Part shown: positions 1 through 9,650 of the stretch, piece after piece
Layout of the letters: each line of letters starts with the position of its first letter
Position numbering within the stretch: the first letter of the stretch is position 1
From: Purpureocillium takamizusanense
Lineage: Eukaryota; Ascomycota; Sordariomycetes; Hypocreales; Ophiocordycipitaceae
Direction of reading: 5' to 3'
Assembly (NCBI RefSeq): GCF_022605165.1
Contig: NC_063068.1
Span: 1,612,001 to 1,676,000 of the forward strand
DNA length: 64,000 nt
Translations under genes and position numbers: made by a program
Notes under the pieces: model-generated
Seen by the model: only the letters and a program-made list of their open reading frames with translations
The model's database searches: none
What the model was told of the DNA's origin: nothing

Positions 1-2
1 AG

Positions 3-959
3 CCCACGATCCACCCCAAGAAGCAGTATCCCGCCTTGGTACCGCCGCCCCGCGACCCTCGGAGACGTCAGCCGTCTCCGAGCAGAGGCTGCCCGGCATG
101 GCCGCTCCCCGAGGGCTCGTCTCGAGAGCGAAGCAGGAAGCCTGCGGCCACTTACACGGCCTCCCCGAAGCAGAGGGCGCCCATCACCTACAGCGCATTT
201 CCGAAGCCACCACCAAAGAGTCCTTCCACTACGCCGTGTGTGAGTCGTCAGGCAGGGCCCATCTTGAAGCCGGCCTCGCGGCCTGCTCTGCGGCCGGTCC
301 GCCCCCCGCGTCCGGACGATGAGCTCCTCATCGACTGCGTCCAGCCTCCTGCCTCGGCCCCGGCCATCATCACTTCATGCCCTCCCACGGGCCGCAACTC
401 GCCGCGACAAGACTCTCCCATGTCACCCACCATGGACTGGTCACCCGTCGTGCAACGGCAGACCAGGTCACTCGACGAGGGCAACAACCGACCCCTGACG
501 GCAAATGCATGCGTCTACTCCCCCGACGCCTTCCCCACACGCCCACCGCTCTCTCCCTGCCGTCAAGCCCCCAACAAAGCACGCACGCCACGACAATTCA
601 AGTCCATGGCGCAACTCGTTGCGAAGCCCCTTCCCCCGCTCCCGGTGGCGTCGACACGGCCGCCGCTGGTCGAGCCTCACTCCGTCTTCGAAGACGACTC
701 GTCCGACGACGACTGCGAGAGGGAGAACCGCAGGTCCCTCTTCCGCTTCCACAAGCGCTCCGACAGCGACCAGCGCCAGACGTCCAAGGCCCCATCAGCG
801 TCGCTGGTCGCGCCGGGCAGGCGCCGGGCGCGTGCCCTCACAGCCCCGTCGTCGCCCACGCGGCACCAGCCCGGCCGCTCGTGCAAGCAGGAAACGCCCA
901 GCTGGAAGAGGCAGGGCCCAGAGGTCTTTGGCCGCATGCTCGGACGGAGGAGCAGATAG
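3..959 (+). CDS. Ser/Pro/Arg-rich protein, 3' part only
   Basis: The frame is open from the window edge to a TAG at 957-959, so this is the C-terminal part (about 318 residues) of a protein whose start lies outside; there is no convincing ATG start inside. The product is dominated by Pro, Ser, Arg and Thr, suggesting a disordered chain. An acidic patch (EDDSSDDDCERE) precedes a basic stretch (RRSLFRFHKRSDSD), and the end is basic (GRMLGRRSR). No domain is recognisable and no function can be given. The absence of stops over 950 bases and the strong Pro/Ser bias in this frame only support real coding. A T-run and a (GA)n microsatellite (about 1009-1024) lie just downstream. Confidence 0.55.
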   Translation, partial: PTIHPKKQYPALVPPPRDPRRRQPSPSRGCPAWPLPEGSSRERSRKPAATYTASPKQRAPITYSAFPKPPPKSPSTTPCVSRQAGPILKPASRPALRPVRPPRPDDELLIDCVQPPASAPAIITSCPPTGRNSPRQDSPMSPTMDWSPVVQRQTRSLDEGNNRPLTANACVYSPDAFPTRPPLSPCRQAPNKARTPRQFKSMAQLVAKPLPPLPVASTRPPLVEPHSVFEDDSSDDDCERENRRSLFRFHKRSDSDQRQTSKAPSASLVAPGRRRARALTAPSSPTRHQPGRSCKQETPSWKRQGPEVFGRMLGRRSR

Positions 960-1719
960 TTTTTTTTTTTGTTCTACCGACAATGACGCCCATGACCTCT
1001 ATCACGCGAGAGAGAGAGAGAGAGACGTTGCTTAGACGGGTTTCACAAGGGCACTGCATCTCGAGGCGCATAATTCTTGGGAGCATCATATCCATTATGG
1101 GAAAAGATTCATGATCATGAGGGAGTAGTACAATACGATGACTTCTTACAACTTGAAAGCGTACGTCTGAGGAAGTAGAGGCTCACCTCTTGATGTTGGC
1201 CATGACATGCTCACTTTGGCGTGGTTGGAGACATACCTATGAAGTACTGGGTATGTGCCTCGCTCGGGAGTCCCATAAACGACTGTTTACACCCGCGGCG
1301 CACAATCCAGAAGCTCAACTAGGCGGCGATTTTTTGCACAGAAGACATCTCTCTTTGTTCTCTATGCGCCACGCCCGATCTAGTTGAAACAACCTCCACC
1401 ATTGGCGCAAAGCTACCTATCCACCCCAGCTTCGTCTCCGAAATGTAGCTCGCTTACACGCGTCCACCGCCTCCGCCTCTACCTCTGCTATGATTCGCGT
1501 TACCCATTCCAGTCATTTCCTTCATACACCACGAACATGGTCAACACTGACTGGCCCGTGGACAAATACATAAATCGTCGAGATCGTACGATTCTCATGT
1601 TCCATTCCCTTGCGATCGTGATACTTTTTTAAGAAAAAGGCGGGCATCGCCATGCTCGAGGCCCACAAACGCCATGCTCAAAACCCAAATAAATCCCAAC
1701 TTCGCCGTCACACGCCCCC
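960..1719. other. Intergenic spacer, no gene seen
   Basis: About 760 bases between two convergent genes. It holds a T-run at 960-970, a (GA)n tract near 1009-1024 and only short chance ORFs. It presumably contains both 3' UTRs. Confidence 0.6.
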
Positions 1720-4306
1720 CTACACTACATCCCTCGCCAAGCGGTTTCCCTTCTCCGTGAACCTTCTCAGGCGCCTCACACTCAGGCCCTGCTCGTCCCT
1801 CCCTGGCAGGAGGCCGAAGAACCACACGCTCTCTTCGCGAGGATCGTCTCGCCCCGCGCCTAGACGCACCTCGAGGTCGCGATGTGAGCGCACAGCGCGG
1901 AAGGCCGCATCCTGAACGAGCTCATCGGCAGAGCATAGAGCCAAGACACCAGCCGGCGAACTAACTGAGTGGGGCAGCATGAACTGCCTCCGGCGGGGCA
2001 CCAGCAGCAGGAGACAGACGACGTAGAGAATGAGGAATGCGAGCAAAACACCGAGCACTGGCATGCTCGGATACATCCGGACCGACTCATCGTCCGCCGT
2101 TAGGGCCATGAACAATCCGCCCGCGAGGACTGGTATGAAAACAAACAACACCCACATGAGCGACGTTACTGCCACCCGCCAGTGTCCGTTGGACAGCGCT
2201 CTCCAGGTCGCCTGCAGGGGAAGGCATGCCGCGTAGTCCGCCAAGATAGATCGCCGCGCGACGGCTCCCTCCAGCTTGATCATTTCTGCCCATGGTTGTA
2301 CGATCCGCAGTGACTGGTCCAGACTTTGGAACAAGAGCCACAGGGCCATTCCCAGAAGCGACGGGATGAAGCCGTAGACAAAGTTTGCTGGCGAGAACGC
2401 GGCTTCATCGGGCCTTGCGGAGAGCTTCGGTGCGAATCCGCCGTCCAGTCGGGTTTGGGGCAGGAATGAGACGATGAGCAGTGCCACCAGCAGCAGCCAC
2501 GTCGTGACGACCAACACGATCAAGGGTGCGTCTCGCAAACACCATGGGAGGTAGTTGCCGCCACCCATGCCCAAGCTGGGCAAGTCGTGTGAGCCGATGG
2601 ACGCGTCAAAACTCCCTCGCTTGACTCGCTCGTCGTGAATATCGGGTCCGTGTGTTGGAGACGCGGCTGAGGTTCCAATGGAGTGCCAGATTCCCGAACT
2701 CAGTGTGTCCTCGGTCTTCCAATACCCAAGCCGGTCAAACCATCTGTCACTCAACTGTGCCTTGAAGTCGCCGTCGGGCCCATTGAGAGCGCGCTTCTTG
2801 TAGCTGCTCATGGTGTTGGTCCGATTCACCAAGGGGATGAGGTCTGCGATGGACCGGACGTCCCACCTCAAGCCCGTCCACTGCTTGAACCAAAAGGCCA
2901 TCAAGAAATTGGTGGCAACGAGAAGGAAGGCGTACAGGCCGACCAACGCCCACACGACGCCTGTTGATGGCGTCCATCTCCATTCGTTTCCTACATATAC
3001 ACATGTGAAGGCCACGCTCTGCAACGGGACCGTGAAAATGGCAACCCAAGTTGCCAGATCAAAAACCATCAGCTGCCATGGACCGACTAGCTGCGGCAGC
3101 AAGAATGAGGTTGGGTATAAGTTTTGAAACATTGCGAGGTACCGCTCACGGGGGTCCTCCTTCGCCATGGTCGTAAAAGGGAGAATTCGAAGAGACGCCG
3201 AAACAATGCTCTGCGCGTAAATGAGAATGATCGCGGCAAGCAACTGAGGCAGAATGCGAAACACAAAGTATTGTCCAGAATAAATGGTTCCGGGGTATGG
3301 CGCCAAGCCGACGCGCTGGGCCGAAAATCGATCGGAGAATATGAGTGCCGCGATCATCAAGAGGCATAAGATCATGAGAATCATCATAGAGAAAGGCCGC
3401 AAAATGCGTGGCTTGTAAGTCAGTGGAGGGTACGTCCGCCCACGGGGGTCAATGGCCTCCAACGCGAACTTGTCCACTGCAATCCAGTAGTCTGAAGTTG
3501 TAGGGAACCCATCTAATGAGGGCGCCGGCGGCGATGCGGGTTCTGCGGGTGCAGCGGTCGGGATCACGGTTGCCAAGTTCGGGCCAAACCGTGGCACACC
3601 AACGTGTCGCGGCTCTTTGATGTTGCGCGAGTAGTTGTACATGGGCGGCGGTTGGGTCACGGCCGCAAAGGCCAACTCTTCGTCTGGTATTCTCCGGGGT
3701 ATGTCTGAAAGGTATGGCTGTCTTCCAGATGTGGGTGCGGAAACGTGCTGAGTGGAGGTCCCCCCCCTCTCCCGTGTAAGTGCCTCAAGGGCATATTGTA
3801 TGTACGGAGTATCGTCAACGCCGGGTGTGACCTTCCCCGCGGCAATTGTGAGTTCGTCCTTGAGGCTGTTGCCCATCCGGGCTGCATTGTCGGCCGCGAA
3901 CATAGCTAGCTGTGTCTCGTCGAAGCGCACGGTAGAGCTGGGGGCGATGCTGGCAGCATCGGCTGGGCCGGGCTGTTGCGCGGAGACAGAGGGCAGCGGT
4001 CCTTCAGGCCCGTATACCTCCGGGCTCGGCGCAGACAGCGACTTAGGCGAAGGTTTCGCGGGGATGACCGTCGGTGGAGGCGACATGGACTCGCTCGGTG
4101 AGGTCAGTTGCGCCACGCTGCCTTGAGGCTCATGGTGGAGGCGACCGTTAGATGGCGGAGCGTCTGGTGTTGAATGACGCCGTGCCTCCTGCGGCTGTTG
4201 TCGATCTAATTTAGGTATTAGTCTCTTTCACCTGGACCATCGAAGTAAAAGGTCGCGGGCGTCATCTCAACGTACGGGGACGAGGCGTTTCCACATGTTC
4301 AGCCAT
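1720..4306 (-). CDS. DUF3433-family multi-pass membrane protein
   Basis: Two exons, 4306-4276 and 4205-1720, give 838 residues. The long frame has no ATG near its open 5' end. A good intron (4275-4206, donor GTACGT, CTAATAC branch site, TAG acceptor) joins it in phase to an upstream ATG in perfect context (ACCATGG, 4306-4304), giving MAEHVETPRPH... About 270 residues of Pro/Ser-rich cytosolic tail come first. Two homologous membrane modules follow, each with several hydrophobic helices and the S-L-R-I-x-P/Q-F/P signature after the second helix (SASLRILPF and QSLRIVQPW). This duplicated arrangement is typical of fungal DUF3433 proteins, whose function is unknown. A hydrophilic loop of about 120 residues separates the modules. 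An alternative start two codon groups upstream (MNSDD) is possible. Confidence 0.75.
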
Positions 4307-5766
4307 GGTATCATCAGAGTTCATACTGGCAGCATTCCAATCCACCCACTTGGATAGAATTGGGGCCAATTGGTCGTGCGGGAAATTCAATGCAAGAAGG
4401 AGACTCGGTATGCAGAGGCGCAAACAAGAAATATGGCTGACGGCAAGCATAGAGAAGGCTGGGAGACATCAAGAGCAGCTTCCCGTGTGTTAGGCGCCGG
4501 GCTGGTGACCAGCCACCTGGGCCCCACCACGATGGCGGGTGCAGCCGCCTGAATCACTGCCTGCGAACAAGGGACACAGAATCCACTTACACAAGGACAA
4601 TGACGACTGAATAGGACACGAAGGATGACGCCGAAACGGGATTCGAGCTGTCGGGGGAGATATTCGTCTCGAGATGCTCAAGAGACGAGGGGAGACGGTG
4701 AAGAGATGAGAGGCGCTGGAAAAATGGTCGGCGCCTCAGCAGGAAGCTCATGCAGGTGCGCTGGTCGGGCGCTCCTGCATTGTGCCTCTCACAAGTCACA
4801 ACGGCGTGGCGGCGCATTGAGGTGGACCCGCTTTTTCTGGGAGGCTGGGGATCTGGTCGGCTACGTCTCGAGTTGCAACACCAAAAAGCATGTACTACTG
4901 CCGCGGTGCACAGAGGCACATGCATTTGGTTTACACTCACAAAAAGGCGCAAGCGCCCGTGCTTCGTCACCAGGGTTGGCGCAAAGAAAATTTTCAGACG
5001 ATGAGAGACATGCTTCGGGTCCGAGCCACCCTTGCAGGAGCCTGAGCGGATGCAGGGAGCTCACGTAAACTAAAGTAGCTACGAGCACAGGGCGACGAGT
5101 CGGAGCTGTGCCGGTGAGCTCCAACTATCGTCTCCCGAATCGGGCGTTGTGTTCGCGGAGGTACCTCCGTACTCGTGCAGTTTCTATGCGGGAGCATCAT
5201 GATTCAACAAGCTCCTCATCGGCAATAAGAGTTTTCCCGCCATTGTTCCTATGTGTGTTTGAATGAAACGGGAATGTATTGTCGCGGAGCCATTGAGAAG
5301 AATAGCAGCCCAATTGAGAGCAATGTGCAGTTTACTATAGTAGGTATCCTTCCTGGATATTGTAGACTCTGTCCCAGAATTCAGAATTCCCCTGACCAGA
5401 GAGGAAAATTAAATCACGTGATCTGGGTAGTGGCGGCCAGTCTCGTTTCCTTTTAGAGGTGGATAAAATAAAACGAGAGTTTGGCGGATTTTTGTCGCCC
5501 GCCCCTGACTTGTCAGCATTGTGTAAGAACTAATCGACCGGAGGCCCCAGATCTGTCAGGCTATCGAGCCGCCGATGCCCAGCAGCCTTGCCCGATGCGG
5601 CGGCGTAATGCTGAAGAATGCTTTGGTCATGGTAGCACAACAACCGGAAGATTCAAGTATAGACTGGTTGTCCGACGTGATTGTTACTTGAACATCCACC
5701 AATCGACATTTCTATTATAGCAAGAATCTTCGTCTTGGTTCCAGATAAACGGCACGACGTCTATAT
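4307..5766. other. Divergent promoter region, no gene seen
   Basis: About 1.46 kb between the divergently transcribed DUF3433 and pirin genes. ORFs here are short, mutually overlapping and without domain character. It presumably contains the two promoters and 5' UTRs. Confidence 0.5.
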
Positions 5767-6819
5767 ATGTCTCGCTTCGGTCTCGCCACTGCGATTTTGC
5801 TTGCTTCGATTTCCATACTGTACACCCTTACACCAGAGCACATATCGTACCTCACCAAAAGTAACATCAGCAGCCTGTTGAACTTCACCAACACGCCCTT
5901 CATAAACAGCAAAGCACAGAAACCAGATCAGCAACCTATGCTCAAGTCCGCTGCCAACATGTCCAAGTCTGCACTCCGCCAGGCAAAGATCACGCCCCAC
6001 CGGTCCAGCGCCCGCGGGCACGCCGACCATGGCTGGCTCAACACATACCACAGTTTCTCCTTCGCCAGCTGGTACAACCCAGACTTCACCAAATTTGGCA
6101 GCCTGCGGGTCCTCAACGAGGACCGCGTCAAGGCCAACTCTGGCTTTCCGACGCATCCGCATGGCGACTTTGAGATCTTTAGCTACATCTTGTCTGGCGA
6201 GCTGACGCACCGCGACTCCATGCTCGCCAAGGGCAAGGAGGGCGGCCAGTCGGACAAGTTCTACCGCATGCACCGCGGCGACGTGCAGTTCACGACCGGC
6301 GGCACGGGTATCGCGCACTCAGAGTTCAATGAGCACAAGTCGGACCCGGTGCACTTTCTGCAGATTTGGGCCATTCCCTGGAAGCGCGGCCTGACGCCAC
6401 GCTACCACACAAGGCATTTCGAGGAGGAGGACAAGCGCAACGGCTTCGTAACGATCCTGAGCCCGCTCAAGGGCGGCGAGGACGCTACGGCTCAGCAGGA
6501 GAAGGACGCCGAGCCGGTCATCCCTGGTTCCATCCCCATCCACGCCGACTTCGCCATGGGGGCGGGGCTCATCGCGCCGAGCGCGAACTTCGAGTGGACA
6601 GTCGGCGCGACGGCGACTCAGGCGGCCAAGCGTAAGGTCTATGTGCACGTGTGCATGACGAAGAACGGCAAGGCAAAGATTCGCCTGGATGGACGTGAGG
6701 ATGCTGAGCTTGCCGAGGGCGACGGCGCCTTCATCGAGGGGGTGAACGCCGGGGACAAGTTGGCAGTGGAAAGCATTGGAGAGGCCGAGGCCGAGGTCGT
6801 CGTTTTGGACACGGCGTAA
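5767..6819 (+). CDS. Pirin-family protein (bicupin)
   Basis: Intronless, 350 residues. Pirins are metal-binding bicupins; members act as transcription co-regulators or quercetin-2,3-dioxygenase-like enzymes. The N-terminal cupin carries the metal ligands in order: H130 and H132 (in THPHGDFE), then H184 and E186 (in GIAHSEFNEH). The conserved stretch after the cupin start (GWLNTYHSFSFASWY) and the RVLNEDRV motif are classic pirin. The C-terminal cupin (about 245-350) lacks ligands, as usual. Unusual feature: compared with about 290-residue pirins there are about 60 extra N-terminal residues with a hydrophobic segment (residues 6-20). These could be a mitochondrial or membrane-targeting sequence; internal starts at M58 or M65 would give the ordinary cytosolic/nuclear form. 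Confidence 0.9.
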   Translation: MSRFGLATAILLASISILYTLTPEHISYLTKSNISSLLNFTNTPFINSKAQKPDQQPMLKSAANMSKSALRQAKITPHRSSARGHADHGWLNTYHSFSFASWYNPDFTKFGSLRVLNEDRVKANSGFPTHPHGDFEIFSYILSGELTHRDSMLAKGKEGGQSDKFYRMHRGDVQFTTGGTGIAHSEFNEHKSDPVHFLQIWAIPWKRGLTPRYHTRHFEEEDKRNGFVTILSPLKGGEDATAQQEKDAEPVIPGSIPIHADFAMGAGLIAPSANFEWTVGATATQAAKRKVYVHVCMTKNGKAKIRLDGREDAELAEGDGAFIEGVNAGDKLAVESIGEAEAEVVVLDTA

Positions 6820-7040
6820 GCTAGGAATTGCGGGAGGGTTAAAATGTACATTCTTAGGCAAATTGTAGCGCAATGAAGCAAAACATGGCAAACAGGATGG
6901 TCTCGGATGGTCAGACACATGTGATTAAGCGAATGAACGTTAGACCCTAAACTTGATGACGCAGGCCTTGCACTAAAAATGTGCTTTGTAGCTCATCAGA
7001 GAGGGCGTGTGCCATGAGGCCGTCGTCGTGAGGGATGTGC

Positions 7041-7055
7041 AAAAAAGCAAAAAAA
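7041..7055 (-). terminator. Pol III-type T-runs downstream of tRNA-Trp
   Basis: On the minus strand the tRNA 3' end (7061) is followed within a few bases by a run of seven T (7055-7049) and then six T (7046-7041). This is the usual RNA polymerase III termination signal and supports the tRNA being a real transcription unit. Confidence 0.65.
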
Positions 7056-7060
7056 GAATC

Positions 7061-7198
7061 TGAGGAGCACCCGATTCGAACGGATAACCTTCAGGAAATT
7101 CCAAGTCTGGAATCTGACTGCTTGTGAGTTAGTGGATAGAACTCGTTGGTTGAGTTGTTGTGTGTGAACATACCGCGCTACCGTTGCGCCAGCCCCCC
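7061..7198 (-). tRNA. tRNA-Trp (CCA) with two inserts
   Basis: Minus strand. Acceptor arm 7198-7192 pairs with 7068-7062 (GGGGGGC/GCTCCTC, two G-U pairs), discriminator A at 7061. The D arm is GCGC-AACGGTA-GCGC (7189-7175). The T arm is ATCCG-TTCGAAT-CGGGT (7085-7069), variable loop AGGTT. The anticodon stem 5' half TCAGA (7117-7113) is followed by TT-CCA-G, giving anticodon CCA at 7110-7108. The 3' half is CCTGA (7095-7091) with one A-C mismatch at the loop end. A-box and B-box are intact. Two segments do not belong to the mature molecule: about 10 bases (7106-7097) at the standard 37/38 intron site, where TTGGAAT can pair with the anticodon region, and 56 bases (7173-7118) exactly between positions 26 and 27. 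With both removed the molecule is 72 nt and matches the tRNA-Trp pattern. Confidence 0.75.
7118..7173 (-). other. Spliceosomal-type intron-like insert inside the tRNA gene
   Basis: 56 bases on the minus strand beginning GTATGT and ending AAGCAG, with a perfect ACTAAC branch-site motif about 12 bases before the acceptor. It has the length and all three consensus elements of an ordinary nuclear intron in this fungus. Exact removal restores D stem - G26 - anticodon stem. It cannot be a standard tRNA-endonuclease intron, because it is not next to the anticodon and the flanking bases (GTATG) have no 3' pairing partner. Confidence 0.6.
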
Positions 7199-9650
7199 AT
7201 TTGTTGAGGTCAGCCCAGCTATTTGCTTTTATACACTCTCACCTGCAAATTTTGCATTGCCCCACAACACCGCGCCAATAGGATGGCTGTATGAGCGGCA
7301 GGACAGTGGCCCTACCCTAGACGGTGGTTGTCGTATCGGCTGGCTGTCCGGTGACTGTTCTCATCGAAATCGAAGGTTCTTGATCTGTGATGGACGAGTA
7401 TGTATTCGTGGCTGTGTCTGGTGGAGATGATGGAAGCTTTTTTGGACGTCGCAAAGCTTGGTACGCTCATGGGGTTGAATTTGGCAGCGGGCAGCTTTTG
7501 TCGTGAATTTCCGATGAGTCAAGCGTACGAAGTACTGGGGGGCCTGGTTGTCCGCTTATCAAGGTCACTACCGGCGAGAAGGATCACAACAGCTTGGCGC
7601 TCAGACTGGGCCATTGATCTCGGAAGTGTCTGGGTTGCCTTGGGCGATGTCGAGTGAGTGATGGCCCCCCCGTGTAACATTCGACCACCGGTTGCGCAGG
7701 CTTCTGGCAAGATGGACGCTCACCATGTCAGTATGAGCAGAGCTTCCCAGCTAGACACCGAGAAAGGTACCCAACCAGTTGGCGGGGCGCAGTCTGTCGC
7801 CACAAGCATCTTATTGGCCGCAGCTTGGTCGGCCGGCTCTTCGGCTCCAGGGCCGACCCGTCGCCGCCGCCGCCTTCCAACACAATAGTGTCGAGTACAG
7901 TCCCGAACAGGGGCTTGAGGGGCTTCACGGGGTCTAAGTCGGAGGCAGGAACGATAATAGAGACTTCTTCCTCGTAAAGGAAGTATCTGGAGTTGCTGCG
8001 CACCACGGCTTCGCTCTCGGTAGCTGCATGTAATCCGCTCTTTATGGGCTTTGCAGCGCTGCCCTGTCTTCCCAATTCGTCTGGTTAGATCAATGAGTGG
8101 TGCCAGCTTGCGGGGCACATGGAGCCGGTTGTGCACGGAGCGCGGAGTATGATGCACTGCAGTGGACAGCCTGGCACTACTGCTACCCCCCGTACTTTCG
8201 GAGGAGCCACCTGAGCGCCGCGGGACCGGGGTTCTGGAGAGTGGCCGCGCTGGCGCGTTAATTACCGCGACGTAGTGCGATTGCGCGCGTTGCCTGCGGT
8301 CTCAGATGCAGGCGGCCTGCGTGGGTAGCCAGGGGCATACGACCGATTTATTTTCTAAATTTTTATTCTGGTATTATTTGTTTGTCCGGCTTGATGCGAG
8401 AACAAAGTCCATTGGGGCCCGACAAAAGACCAAGCGCCGCACAGTGGGCTGCACACAGCGCAGGCCGTGGCCTGCACAAGCCCTGCCGACAACCCCTCTT
8501 GACCACGCTGGCTCACCTACCAGAACGACCTTGAATTTCGAAGCATCGGATCAGCCGCGGGGCCTGCAGATCGGCGTCGCCCCCAACCCGGCAGGCCGGG
8601 TGCGCCCAAGAAAAAAAAGTTGGGTGACGGACTGGCTGGCAACCTTGACCTCGGGCCCTGGTCTGGCGCAAGGCGAGCGATGGATGGGATGGCTTGATGC
8701 GTTGTCCAGCCCGGCACTAACCTGAACTTGGGCTGTGGTCCAGCTCGGGTACCTGGAGGGGCCTGGCCAGCAACAGCCGCGCCCTGTCCTGAACCTCCCA
8801 GACTGGGCTCTCTCTCTTTCATCCGCTCCTCGTCTTCCTCCCGTATCATCTCTTTCGTTCGCCGCCCGCCCAACCTCCTGTGACCATGTCACAGCCTGGG
8901 GCGTCGTAGACGGCATTGCCCTTTTGCTTGCCCGGGCCATGGTCGCCGTCGAGCCTTCAATTGTCTGAGCCGAGCCAATTGATGCGCCTGCCGCCTCGCC
9001 TCGCCTCTCCTCGCCTTGCGTTCGCCCCGCTGCGCGACTGCGTCGTCGTCATTGGGACGGGAGGGAGCCGTGGTGGTGCTGCTGGTGGCAGCAGCAGCAG
9101 CAAGCAGCACACGTTGCCGTGGTGCTCATGCGACGTTGAGCGCCTCAGCCTCGACCAGCCCGACGTGCATGCGTGCGTGCGTGCTGCAACGACGACAGCG
9201 GCGCTTCCAGCCCGCGAAATACCAAGGTCGCCAGCGCCGTTGCTTTTGCCACGTGCATGACCGACGACAAGGCTGGGCAATCAATTGCGCAGTGCATTGA
9301 GGCTGTCTGTTGGCGGATGCTGGTGGTGGTGGTGGTGGTGGTGCTTGCGCAGCTCTCCAGCCCCCCGTTTTCTAGGCCTTTCCTGCCACCACATTTTGAC
9401 ATCACCAGGGTCCGGTGCACACTCTCTCCTCGACCCTCTGGGCACGGGACGTTTCTGTTTCACCCATTGTTTGCGCCGCCAGCGTTTATTCTCGGTCCCA
9501 CGTCCTGCGTCTCCGTATTTCGGGCGAATTTGGGTCTCTGGGGTTGCACCAATTCCTTCCCTCCGTCTCCTCTCTCCTGCGCCTAGCCAGCCATACCAGC
9601 AGCTCCCGACCACCTCGTCGACAACCACCACCACCTCAACCTTGTCTTGA
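7199..9650. other. Long spacer / leader region, no secure gene
   Basis: About 2.4 kb. Overlapping short ORFs on both strands lack recognisable domains. From about 8.8 kb the sequence becomes C/T-rich with (TGG/GTG)n near 9318-9342. It probably includes the promoter and long leader of the coiled-coil protein gene that follows. Confidence 0.4.

Noticed and set aside
7728..8075. Minus-strand frame with a protein-like stretch (RSNSRYFLYEEEVSIIVPAS)
   Set aside because: Possibly an exon remnant, but no start, no clear splice sites and no family I can name; the first codon is TTG.
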